Part shown: positions 45,954 to 62,009 of the stretch, piece after piece | Numbering within the stretch: the stretch's first letter is position 1 | Layout of the letters: every line of letters begins with the position of its first letter | Source of the DNA: Astrocystis sublimbata | Lineage: Eukaryota > Ascomycota > Sordariomycetes > Xylariales > Xylariaceae | Length of the DNA: 64,000 bases | Direction of reading: 5' to 3' | Assembly: GCA_022453515.1 (NCBI GenBank) | Contig: JAJNNY010000021.1 | Span: forward strand, 558,001 to 622,000 | Position numbers and translations under genes: made by a program | The notes under the pieces: model-generated | The model's database searches: none | Told to the model about the DNA's origin: nothing | What the model saw: the letters and a program-made list of their open reading frames with translations, nothing else

Positions 45954-47589
45954 TCACGGGTCAGGGGCTCCAGGAAGGCGTTCAATGACGTATTTGCCTC
46001 TTGCCACATTCATGACTGAATTCATGTTAGTGAACTGCGGTCTTGGAAGGACCCCCCAGGTTAGGGGGCAAGTGATGCAGTCAAAATGAAATCAAAATCC
46101 AGTCAGAGGCGGAATAGCGTTAAGGATAATCTTACTGGGCACTCCTGGAACTTTTCTTATGCGTCGAACGAGATCCTTATCATTGGTAGCAACTATTGGA
46201 GGGAGTGTCAGTTCAACTGCTCTACAAGTCATAAGACTCTGAAGTCCTTCGGATATAGACTGGGCCGCCACAGACCCATTGGCTATATACAGAGGGTGGG
46301 TTAGAGGGTAAGATATCATATGAACACTCACCAATGTACACCCGGTGCTTCATGACCCTGTCGACAATGCAGTCACTATATCCTGCGATTAGAATTGACA
46401 GTCGCCTAGAGGATGCGAAGACTGTTCCAAGAGCTTGAATGAGACCAGCCGGAAACTTACTCCGCATATGTGCCTTTGTGGCTGTAGTAAATCAAGATTA
46501 GCAATGAGAGTATGACACCATCTCCGCCATACGCTGAGTCCAACGTGCTCGAAACAGCACTATGGCTCTGGGCTCTGCTTACTCGCATGTGATCCGTTCC
46601 CATCTTTCGTCGCGAGCTATTCTCAGAGCCATTCGGTATCTGCAGGAGCGATTAGCAAAAGTGCTATCTTTTCTGGTAATGGTTTTGTCTCTACCTACTT
46701 TGGACCTAGCTTCTCTAATTCGGCCATCTTGACGAGGCGTTAGCTATTGCCATACGCGCAGTGCAAAGGTATCGTAGCACCACTAAACTTACAACGCAAG
46801 ATGTAATAATCCTAGAATCCCAAACGTCAGCAAGCCTTGAGCCAGCAGAGCCACCGCCTTTTTGCGCTTGGTTCGCAAAAAGGGAAAAGTAGGAGCAATA
46901 TTCGTGAGACTTACGGGATACATTTGGCATAAAGGCAATCTTTCAAGGTATACAGAGTTAGCATGAAAACAGTGTCAACTCGAACTCGGCCGTGAGACTG
47001 AACGTCGAATCACGACGGTGTCCATGGCTAGATCTGAAGACGTAGCGCTTCGTCAATCATGGTCGTCGACTCACCCATCATAGATTCCTGAAGTGGCAGC
47101 TTACGCTGTATCGTGTGACTGAGGAAATTGGTATCGACTAAAACCGAGTATGGCGGTTTGAGTGCTTGGCTGAGATGTAGATTAGCTGAGCGAGTTCACA
47201 GCGGGCCAGCAACGCAGAGGGAGAGATAGGAGTGTTGCAGATGAGTGATGACGAAGATCAGCGACTCTGTACTCACTTGTGCTGGAAGAAGAGGGCGGTT
47301 GGCATCTGTGGTATCTCACGAACAGGCTGGTCCTTGGAGGGGCCAGCCGTTTTGGTGTTCTGAGGGTTCTTCTCATCAGCCTTGCCGGCATTTTTTTTCA
47401 GGCGAGCATCGCGAGATCCGATGACTTTCCAAGTTCCTCATGTCAGTATATAGCGCCTCTCCATCAAGATTGTTTCTGGCCTTACTTCGTTTCACCTGAG
47501 GACAGTTAGTAATGGAGGACTGGGATCGAATATGGTGGGGAATTGTATCCAACCGTTGCGAATTTCCGTGTCTTCTTAGCGACTCCCAT
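45954..47589 (-). CDS. FCF1: rRNA-processing PIN-domain protein Fcf1/Utp24
   Basis: Twelve exons on the minus strand: 47554-47589, 47486-47495, 47277-47424, 47075-47169, 46915-46939, 46793-46811, 46699-46727, 46583-46639, 46461-46481, 46332-46375, 46136-46192, 45954-46015; phase is kept throughout, 200 aa. The product begins MGVAKKTRKFATVKR and contains VREIPQMPTALFFQHN, PPYSVLVDTNFLSHT, VMAELEKLGPKYRMALRIARD, GTYADDCIVDRVMKHR, ATNDKDLVRRIRKVPGVP and ends GKYVIERLPGAPDP, an essentially complete Fcf1. PIN acidic residues (VLVDTN, MAELE, DDCIVD, TNDKDL) are present. Fcf1/Utp24 is the SSU-processome endonuclease cutting at sites A1 and A2 of pre-rRNA. Eleven introns (58-139 nt) is exceptional for this window. 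Confidence 0.96.
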
Positions 47590-49334
47590 ATTCTGGTTCG
47601 GGAGAAAGGTGCAACTTGGTTTATGAGCTGCCGGGACTGCTGGTGCTGATACGTGGTGTTGAAAGGTGCCAAATGCTATGAGCTGCTGGTGCTGATAATT
47701 GGTGTTGAGAGGTGCCAAATTAATAAAAAACTGTACTCGTATCTTGAATAGCGATAGACCCACATTGGTCTGCAGGCCGCGTCGGGTCTCTCTACTGGGC
47801 AGTCTGGGCTACGCAACCTACCCAAGACGGCTAATCTGCATCGCAACGCCAAGATCGTTAGACTTGAAACGACCTCTTGAATCGACAGAAACGCCCGAAT
47901 AGGCAAACACTTCTTCTGTCCATGCGCTTCCAGGTAGATTGCTGAATTGAAAGCTTGTACTCGTACTCCTTCCTGTATACCAACAGCGCTCGGATTCCGC
48001 CATCGTCAATGCCAACAGACATACGAAACATGATGGATCATAGAGGTATCTAGTACCTAGGGTACACACGCACACGGGGAAGCAGCCTACCTAATGTCCA
48101 TATATCATATACCTTATGCAACAGCGGTAGGTTGAGTTTAGGTATGTACCTACTCGCCTAGGTACAGTACTGGGTACGGCATGCGGCATCAGTGCCTAGG
48201 CCAGCGTTCTCGCGTATTCCCAGCATGCCCGTCAACCACCGACCCCAGCGAGCCACTGTCAAAGATGCAGCAGCAAGCAGTGGCGCATGCGCAGACTGTC
48301 GTACCATGTGAGACATCGTCTCGTTTCTTTTTTCCCTTTCGCTCTCTGCAGGCTGCACCTATTTATTATATGAGCAGACGCACGTGTCGAACGTCAATGG
48401 AGATTTAAATGGACTTTCATGTAAGGCACATTCAACTTGACACGAACTGCCACCCAATCCAGCACCATCGCGAGTCGTCACTCAGTTAGATACCTGCGCA
48501 CGGATACACCTGATGCAGGTGGCAGGTTGACTGGCAGAGGCAGAGTGGCGTGGATCACGACCCTAGGTATATACGTACATCGCCTACCACGGCTCAATTC
48601 TGCGCCAGCAACTACCTACACCTACAAACACGAGCCTACTAGGTACTTCTAGGTAGGTACATGTAGGTAGGCTAGTTGAGCCAGTCCCGTTCAGGAACTC
48701 GCAGTGGACACTGGACGGCGGGAGCCAGCAAGTCGAAGAGTCTAGTCTTGTTCTGGACACGCTATCAGCAGATCCATCCCCACCCCCAGTCTCGCCAGTC
48801 TCGCCAGTGTCCATCTCTCTCGTTCTTCCTCCCTTTCTGGTTGAAGGGTTCGATTCGGGCCTCTCTTCCCTTCGCCATTCTCCGTCCCCCCCATTTCTCG
48901 CTCCCAAGTCTGCGTCTTCGTCGTCAGGTGTCCCATCGTTCGAACCCGTTTCGCAGGAGCGCATCCACTGGCGCCCGGCCATGCAACCTTGAATCTTGTG
49001 TGTGCTGCTACCTACGCATCTACGGCACTACCATTCCTTTATATGAATATTCGCGCGCTGCCTTGGTCTCCCGCGCCAGTCACTCCTTCTCCGGGGTAGT
49101 CCCTTGTTTTTCCCAACACGCAGCCATCCGCAACGCACCGCATTAGCACAGCCCGCCCGCCAGACCACATCGTTGTCATCAATCCTCCATCGCCGACCTG
49201 CTCTGCTCCGAAACGAGAACAGACCATCTAATACATCTCGAGAGTCGTCTCATTCCATTGCGGCCCCCACTCGCTTCGACACACCTCACACCAACCGTCT
49301 TCTCATTGTTCCAAGCTCAGCCCAGACATCAGCC
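47590..49334. promoter_or_regulatory. Divergent intergenic region (FCF1 / CSI2-like)
   Basis: 1.75 kb between divergent starts. Contains the leader repeat above, TACCTAGGTA-like palindromes at 48045-48060, 48145-48170 and 48640-48672, and a pyrimidine-rich 5' leader of about 500 bp before 49335. No other gene recognised. Confidence 0.5.
47622..47720. repeat. Imperfect direct repeat in the FCF1 leader
   Basis: Two copies of a 44-53 bp unit: 47622-47674 and 47677-47720, both starting tatgagctg and ending ggtgccaaat; the first has a 9-bp insertion. A fragment of a third (gagaaaggtgcaact) lies at 47602-47616. It is 33-131 nt upstream of the FCF1 start codon. Confidence 0.85.
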
Positions 49335-50444
49335 ATGCGCCCGCGAGCGATACTCTTGGGCTGGACGGCCGCGCTTGTGCCGTCTGTCCTTGCCCAGAAT
49401 AATAATAATAACAACGACGATGATGGCGACAATAATAACAACAACAATCAAGATCAGACCACGATCGACGACGACGACAATTCGACATCATCTGCAAAGG
49501 ACGACCCTTCGTCGACGACCACAGATGACGCGAAACCAACGGAATCGCTACCGGACATCGACGAGGCCTCTTCAACCACCACAACAACAAGTTCATCATC
49601 ATCACCCTCGGCAACTACCACCACAGCGACTCGCGCCACAGATAGTGTCCCAGCGATCACAAGCGACACAGGAGACACACCTCCACTGCCGACTCTTCCC
49701 GGCTCCTACAGCTATCCGCCGCCAGCCGTCCCTCCCACCAAGAACGCTCCGTTCATGCAAAAGTCGAATCTGCCTCAGGGTACCGTCTTTATCGCCGTCG
49801 GTGCTATCCTTGGTGCATTCGCCGTTGCTATCCTGATCTGGCGGATTGTTGTTGGATGTCTACTGCACCGATCTGTCAAGCGCGCCACCTTGGCTCAGCA
49901 AGTGGCAAACGACAAGAGTGCTTACCCTCCCTCTTCAGCCCCCTTGTACAAATACAGCGATCACGCATCCTCTCTTTCACTCGGCACCGCTCCCGCCACC
50001 CGCGGTGCTCGGAAATCCCGCCCTCCGGTCCCCTCGTCAACTCCGAGCCAGACGAACCTTTTCTTCTCCCCTACCGCCCCCGCTGGTGCCGGTACCCCCG
50101 GGAATCGCGAATCACGGTTCTTGCCTTCAGGTTTCTACGCGTCTGGTGCCGGCTCTCCCCAACAGGGCAATGGTCACGCGATTAGTATGACAAATCTGCG
50201 ACCAGACTCTCACGGTCACGGCTCTGCCCGAGGTGTCGAGCCCAGTCCTCCCGAGACTCCCAATCTGGCACCGCCCCGGGATGTCGGACGGAGAAACGCA
50301 AGTTCAAGTACTCTGAACTTGAACAGACCGGCTAGCGGCCGAGCTCCCAGTGCTTATCTCGAAGATTTGCTCACAGACCAACCAGAGCAATTCCCCCCGC
50401 CAGGTGGTTTCCATGGCACATATCAGCCTTCAAACCGATTCTAA
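49335..50444 (+). CDS. Mucin-like single-pass membrane protein (fungal CSI2-like)
   Basis: Single exon, 369 aa. ATG at 49335 is chosen because a signal peptide follows at once (MRPRAILLGWTAALVPSVLAQ); the frame is open 77 codons further upstream but without a good start. The ectodomain starts with Asn/Asp runs, then a Ser/Thr-rich, presumably O-mannosylated, region. One membrane helix lies at about residues 155-180 (GTVFIAVGAILGAFAVAILIW), then a conserved juxtamembrane stretch LLHRSVKRATLAQQVANDK and a Ser/Pro-rich cytosolic tail with SQTNLFFSPTA and RFLPSGFYA. This layout is that of fungal proteins annotated CSI2, implicated in chitin/cell-wall sensing; the exact role is unproven. Convergent with the ABC transporter. 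Confidence 0.7.
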   Translation: MRPRAILLGWTAALVPSVLAQNNNNNNDDDGDNNNNNNQDQTTIDDDDNSTSSAKDDPSSTTTDDAKPTESLPDIDEASSTTTTTSSSSSPSATTTTATRATDSVPAITSDTGDTPPLPTLPGSYSYPPPAVPPTKNAPFMQKSNLPQGTVFIAVGAILGAFAVAILIWRIVVGCLLHRSVKRATLAQQVANDKSAYPPSSAPLYKYSDHASSLSLGTAPATRGARKSRPPVPSSTPSQTNLFFSPTAPAGAGTPGNRESRFLPSGFYASGAGSPQQGNGHAISMTNLRPDSHGHGSARGVEPSPPETPNLAPPRDVGRRNASSSTLNLNRPASGRAPSAYLEDLLTDQPEQFPPPGGFHGTYQPSNRF

Positions 50445-51640
50445 TCGAGTCAACAAGTCTTTAAATCGCTATCAGATTATGGTTGGTAGTGTACTGAAAC
50501 CGGACAAGGTTGGAATGCTTTTTTTTGGGAGGTAGCTGATGGTTCAGTCAAATTGGAGGTGTCTTCGATAACGTCGGCAACGGGTTAGAGCACGTCAAGC
50601 AATGTTCGTTTTTAAGCCGGGCGACTGGCATTTTTATCTATTTATATTGATACTGGACTTGAAAAGTCTGATGTAATGATACGGTATCGGCATAAGGGGC
50701 GTTGGCGGGAAAGCGAGCGGCCTACTGGGCGTTCTCGCATACATTTAATAGAACACATTATTCTCCAATATGATCTTTTCTTGTTCTTCCCACATGCGTC
50801 CACTACCTGTAACTGTTGATGCAACTGAGTCGCCAATTTTGTGTCGACATATGTGGGTGTGTTCATAGCCCCTTAGCGACACACAACACTCTGCCAAGTC
50901 TCCAGTGTTGCTCAGACTTATCACAGTAGTTAGCGAATTGAGACCAATATCGTAGGAAAAATGTCCAGCGTGTAATGAAGAAATATGAATGCGAAACGCT
51001 TTTCGCCGCTTTTCGCCGCTTTCCAACCCCTCCCCCTATCCACATGCCATATTCATGTCTATCATACACATCCCAACAAGTCTTTTCTTTGCGGCATCCC
51101 ACTTTACACCCAAATAGTTTCCGGGACAGAGAAGGGGGTGGGTAAATGGAGTACCTACTGCCAATTGTCTTTCAACAACCACACGATGAGCTACAACAAC
51201 ACCAATTGGGCAGCATGATATGAGATCACTCAACAGCCTTTTCTTTCTTTTCTTTTTTTTTTTTTGTTTCTGCTCAAATTAGATACAAAATGCCACTTGG
51301 GAAGGAGATGTCTTGCGTTGTTATGCACGTCATCGTACTTCTCTAACACTCACGAGACCTGGGCATTGTGCCAATCAAAGTGTCCGATGGAAATCTTGGA
51401 AAACCACTAAACATGGCATGATATGATACGTGAAAGTATACATTTATATATATATGCGTCCTACTAAGAGTATACTTGTACCCGATGAGCAGGTATTCTA
51501 GTGCTCTCGGGCCAATGAACATATGACTGCGCTGGAATATGTATAATGATGCTGGTCTTTTTTTCTCCCAAATAGATTCGATGCCCACTCATTATAGTAG
51601 GTATACAAGATCCGGTAACGGTCGCGCGTTACGGGGGTAT
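50445..51640. other. Convergent 3' spacer (CSI2-like / ABC transporter)
   Basis: 1.2 kb. A 10-mer (tttcgccgct) is repeated twice at 51001-51020, and a T-rich run lies at 51240-51266. No gene recognised. Confidence 0.5.
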
Positions 51641-56339
<4,699 letters not shown>

Positions 56340-59300
56340 GGTGAAATATGCCAAGCCCTGGCGTGGACCGTCTTGTCCAAGCAGGGTTCTGGTGACAACA
56401 ACCTTCGCAATTAAGTTGCAATGCCACCTAGACTTTGTACGTGGGAATATGGTGCAGCTTGTAGCAAGGATTAAAGTTTGCTCTGAGTTAGCAACGCTTA
56501 AAATGTTGCCATCACAACAAACGATTAGAAACAAGGTCTAGGGGTTGGGGAAGGCAGTAGAAAAGTAAGGTAATGATAGCGTATTAGATTGGCCTGGAAT
56601 GCTCAATCGGGGTATATTCGCACGACAATGACAGGCCGGTAAGCAGAGCGACTGAGTTCGGACTGAGGGGGAGGCGAAAGCGAGAGCGACATAGGCCGGG
56701 TATATAGCTGGGAGATAGGCAAGGAGGAAGGTATGCAGATGGCGGGCTTTGAAGGGTGGTTTTGGTGCATGTCAGGTGCCTGATAATATTTGTTAATGAT
56801 GCTTCGATTCACCCCAGCGGCCCCTCCCAGGATGCCAGGCTGCTTCCGCAGGCACTTCCGCTTTCTGCAGTGTGCACCTATCCCATTCCTCGGGCCCTTG
56901 CCGGCGTTAAGCCGTGCATCCCGGCTCCGAGCAGACAGTTCTTATTAAGCACGTACCTACCTATGCAGGTAGCTAGCTCGCTTCGCCCGAAACTCATACA
57001 TAAACAGTAGGTATTCATTTTTGATTTGCACGTAGTATCTAGGTAAAGTTCAAGTTGTCTCTTTGATAACGAACATCCTACGAGTACGAGTACGCATGGA
57101 TTGGACATGCAATCGCATCTGGTGGCCAGGCAGCATTCGGGTACAACCACATAACCTCGACAACCACTGACTTTCGAAGTCGAGACTCCTTCGAAGCCCG
57201 AGGTGTAAACCAACAAGAATTAAAAAAAAGATGGGACCCAAAGTAATCATTTGCCGAATTGATGGCTCCACACAATTTACCAAACAACACAAGACAGTCT
57301 CGACAGTCGGTCCCCATGCAGAGCCATGGAGCCATGAAAAGACTAGCGCCTGCGGAAATCCATCATGGCTCGCATGAGCAAAGCTTGTCCTGGCAGTTTT
57401 TCTGGTGCGGGCTGGCACTAAGGCAGAACTAAGGTTAGCACTGCCAAGGGATTTGCTGAGCTAGATAGAAGTTTAGAAAATCCCCATACTGTAGCCCACA
57501 GTAGTATCTGGATGATTACCAAGCAGGATATACAAATGTGTCTTGTACGTACCTAGGCGAGTTAGGTACTCAGAGGTATGTGCGGACGCGCGGCGACATT
57601 GGTAACTGGCTACCTAGTCTAATCTAAGGTTAGTCGTCAATTTTACAGTATCGGGGCTCCATTGCGCCGTTGACCGATCGCCATGCTGCATGCATAATCA
57701 CTTTAAGTACTCTCTGCGTTCTGTGCTCTTTTGAATCGCCTATCAAGTCAAGGTAAGTCACACCGCCTAAGCATTTCCTTCGATGGGCCAGTTATCATCC
57801 ATACCAGAATCTGACCTATGCATGCGCGCGAGGTTTGGCCACCAAGCCACCTATCTACCTACCTAGTAGGTATCTGTCATTTTTAATTAATCATCATATT
57901 CGCATTCCCGCAAGAAGGCCTCAAACTGCCTAAACTAGCGGGTGGCTGCAGAACCCGCGAACCCGTCCCTTGCACGTCCGGTGCCGTCCTTGGAGACTAG
58001 TTTTACGAGTACAACCATGCATCTTTGTCTCACTGCACGAGATTTATCATACATGCAACTTAGAGTCTCTCGTCCCGTCTCGGACGCCGTCTCATCACAG
58101 CCATTTTAGTTTAGAGTAAGGTTGCTTTGTAAGAGTCACTAGCAGTATGTGTATGAAACCCATGCCAAAGCTACTCTGAGCTATGTAATTATATGTTTGT
58201 AGTTACCATGGCAAACAGTACTTCGATTCACAATACCTAGGCATGTATATCATGTGTATTCTCTTCCAAATCTTCCTAGGCAGTTGTGACAACTAAGTGG
58301 TGACTTCTTGGAATTACTCATGTAAGCTGACAGCATCATCAATTGAACCAATCACAACATCATGCAACAACAGAAAATTGTTATGCAATGCCCGGCTACC
58401 TGAATAGTAGGTATGGCTATCTGCAGTGGCCAAGAAAGCAGTTCAACGCAAGCAAGCAAGCACAAAAGACCCAGGCGTATGGAACTCTCCATGCTACTAT
58501 GCACCATCGGCGTCGAACCCACATATGAAGCAACCGATTGGTCAGCTAGCAACGAGTCCCGAAACCCGGACTCGAAACCCGAGTGACGGCGGTCTGCATC
58601 ATGGATGCAAGAGACAGCAACCACTTGACAATCACCATCGCAGAGTGCTTAGGCAGTATAACCACATTGGATATTATATACATGGCAGCGCAGTTACTCG
58701 TAGCTGCAGTATAGCCTTCTGTATTCCAGAGTCAGACCCATACATCACTTTCATGCTTTACCTGGCCAAACCTATATGATTTTCGCTCTAATAGTACATC
58801 ACAGAGTTATATAGTTCAGAATAAGCCACTCGTCAAATGTTTCCACATTGATCATCATGTTCAACAGATGTAAAGTGCATATTAGCAAGCACTTACTCGT
58901 ACTCGTACTCCACCCTCGCAAGAAGATCACATATCTCATCATCGCTATTCAGCCACTCACCCGACCAGAGAATTGACCATCCGCTGTTCTCGCCAAGATA
59001 GTGGGAAGCAAAAGCAGTGATGACTATCGAAATTACACATGTATACAAACGAGGAGAAGTGACACGACCTCTCTTTTCTTGTACATCTCGTGTGTTACCG
59101 AGTGTTACTGAGCAATATGCAACAACGGCGAGCTTCTCATCTTCTGAATCTGTAGATCAGTCGGCTCAGTGATAATTACCAAGACTAATACCTCCGCTAC
59201 TATCATCAACATTTGTAGAAATATCGATGTGACTTCTCATAGGTACGTTGAAAATCTAATACAACCAAATATCTTGCGCCGCGATATCTCCTATCCATTG

Positions 59301-59875
59301 TGTGTACTCACTCAGCTTCAAACTGGCGATAAGATAGAACAGACAAGTGCGCAGTGATCGACGCCCGTCAACACATCAAAATCCAAATCATACCGAGAGA
59401 ATCTAGGATAGCAAAGGTGAAGGACTCATGAAAGTTGAAAGCATTGTAAGTCGATTCGATTAAGTTTTGTCTATACTAGTACAGGAAACCTATTGCTATT
59501 TCCATCCGCACCATCATCATACATCCCAATTCCAGTCCATCGCTCGCGAACCGTCCCTCTCTTGACAGCCGTTGTCTGCGTGGGCAGTCTTGTTTCTTGA
59601 GAATGTATTGCATGATTACATCAAAGCTCACATACTTTTCCACTACCCTTCCTTTTCCTTCACATCTCATCTTAGAAGCGACATCGCAGAATTAATTAAC
59701 ACACCGACCCTGACCCGTCAAGCCTGGGCTCGGTCACCATTCCTAACCCAACGCCGTGCGCATAAAAGCAAGTTAAAAGTAAAGAAAAGAAAACAAGCGG
59801 ATGGGCCGAGTTGCGACCGTATACGAAGATCCATAGTGAGAGGCATGCTGCATTGAGGTATATAGCGAAAACCAA
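56340..59875. other. Long intergenic region between ABC transporter and IES1
   Basis: 3.5 kb between the ABC transporter start and the IES1 stop. The first 400 bp probably holds the transporter promoter. TACCTAGG-type words at 57547-57575 and 57850-57870. Many short open frames on both strands (up to 122 codons), none recognisable. No RNA gene identified. Confidence 0.5.
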
Positions 59876-62009
59876 TCAAATGCTCTCGGATTCTTCATCT
59901 TCGTCAAGACCCAGTAGCCTCTTGTCTACATCGTCGAGCTCTTCGTCTTCCTCCTTGCCTCCGGCCGTATCATCAACGCCGCTGTCTATGCCCAGGAGTT
60001 CCTTGTCCACGTCATCCAAGTCGTCGGCATCTTCCATCATCACATCCCCATTGGCACTGGGAAAGCTGCCATTCACACTAGCTTTCCCGTTGGCACGCGG
60101 CTTCCTGGTATGCTCTTTGTCGGGACAAGCGAGGCGTTCAAGCTCCATGATGGGGTCGGGGAGGAGATCATTCGAGATCTGGACTGTCGTACGTCGCTTG
60201 GCTGGTGCGATGATTCCTAGATCACGGCGTCCACTCCACCGTTTAAGCCGCCGATGAGCCCGTCTCAGCGCTGCAGCATATGATGCAGGCTCTTCGCCAA
60301 AATTGTCCTCTTCTTGTGTGAGTTGCGATAGACCTCCAAAGCCCCGATCTCGAAAAACCGATCTGTTACTGAGATGTGATCTGCCATCTTCCTCATCACT
60401 GTCAATGAAAGCATCCGCCATGGCATCAAGACGCTGTTTTGTGCGAAGTATAACACCTTCCTGTCGCCTCATCTTACGGGAGACATGGTGCTGTCGCCGA
60501 AGGCCACGGTCCAATATATACTCTACACGTTGGTTTCGGTTACGCTCCACTGCTAATTGGTGTGCGGTAGGAGGGCGCGGCTTTCGTGGGACGATGCCTT
60601 CAGGGGGGTGGGATCCGGGACCACCAGGTGAAGAAGCATCGAAGACTTGGTATTTCAACGGAGCGCCCCCACGGCGAGCAGTGCCGTTGTTACCGAGGCG
60701 AGATAAAGCCCTCGGGGGTGGAGTAGACCGGGTACTATCCATGTCCGACTCGTGCTTAGAAGGTCGTATGCGAGGCAGGATCGCCGCTGATGGGCTATCC
60801 TCGACTAAGAGCTTGGCTCTTGAGCCCCTCTTACATTGAGTATCAACAACGTAGGCTTGGTCAGCTGCGATTATCTTGGCCCTGTGACTCTGCTTTTCGC
60901 GTCCAAATTCCACTTCCTCAGGCGAGTCTATGTTCTCGCGTGCTTCTTCATCAGCCGTCATTTCCTCCATGCGGGGAACGCCCTGGTTGGCGAGCCCAAG
61001 CTCGTAATCAACACCTGCGCCGAATGGGTTTTCCTCACAACCCTCCTCGGTAAAATCGGATTCCAGGTACTGCCACATCAACCACAAGAATGCATTGGCG
61101 CGGGACTTGCTGGTGTAATTTGTTTTCATGATAAGATCGTGGAACTCGCCGCCGGCTGGGAAGTGTAGTTCGGCGATTTGGGATGCCCCGGAACAGACGA
61201 GGAAGATTAGGTTGACGGGATTTGACCGTGGCGTTTTCAGGACTTTGAACTCTCCCAGTTCGTGGGGTTCGTGACGATCTTCGGCGGCACCTTTCAGAAT
61301 CGATTTCAATCTAGGGGCGTCCTGCAATTGTTTATAGGCAGAAGCATCCTGATGTGCCTGTAGCGACGGAATGGCATGGTAGGTTCGCAGTTGGGCTCGC
61401 ATCTCAGGGAAAACTAGACGGCGATGGTTAGTGAGCTGATTCTGGTTGTGCAAAGGAAAGGGGTAGAAAGGGGCGGGAAGGGGTCGATGTACAGTTCAGA
61501 GTAGTATTCATCCTCCCGACATTGACGAGTAAGCAGACCATGGCCATGCCCTTCGCAGCTTCGCGATCACTAAGCAGCTTGTCTCGAAGAACTTTGCTGG
61601 TCTTGCTACTCCTCGCCATCGTGTCTATGTACAGGTCGGCAAAGCTCTGCTTCTCTGAGTTGCCCGGCTCGTAGCTGTTGGTGAAGACACGCGTATCGTT
61701 GTCAAAGACGGCGCGCAGGAAGTCGTATTGGATGTCTCGTCGCCACAAGGGCTCACCATCCTCCTTCTTGAGATGCCGAATTTTGCCGACGACGGGAAAC
61801 GAGCCCCCACTTCCGCCTGCAGCACCGCCGGCGGCAGCGGTAGAAGCCCGGGATTTACGTTTAGTTCCATGCACCGAGTCGTGCCCAATCATGCTGGAGT
61901 CAAGGTTGATTTCAGGCGAACCGTCTCGTGGGGTAACATCTCCGCTCGAGCGTGGCGACCACTGGCCCGGAGAGCCGTGGCTCGAGGCCATGGATGCCAT
62001 TGAGGTCAT
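59876..62009 (-). CDS. IES1: INO80 chromatin-remodelling complex subunit Ies1
   Basis: Exons on the minus strand: 61493-62009 and 59876-61413; 684 aa; intron 79 nt with CTCACTAAC branch. The N-terminal region is Ser/Gly-rich. The conserved core is at about residues 75-270: VGKIRHLKKEDGEPLWRRDI, DFLRAVFDND, SFADLYIDTMARSSKTSK, KVLRDKLLSDREAAKGM and, across the intron, MNTTLN-FFPEMRAQLRTYHA. The second half is charged and disordered, with RRQHHVSRKMRRQEGVILR and an acidic C-terminal tail carrying a duplicated LDDVDKxLLGxD motif. This is the arrangement of fungal Ies1, a species-specific INO80 module subunit; detailed function is not known. The start ATG at 62009 (MTSMASMASS) is chosen over later in-frame Met codons by position only. 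Confidence 0.85.

Noticed and set aside
58540..58590. tRNA-like box B resemblance near 58570
   Set aside because: No matching A box or cloverleaf could be drawn; not supported.
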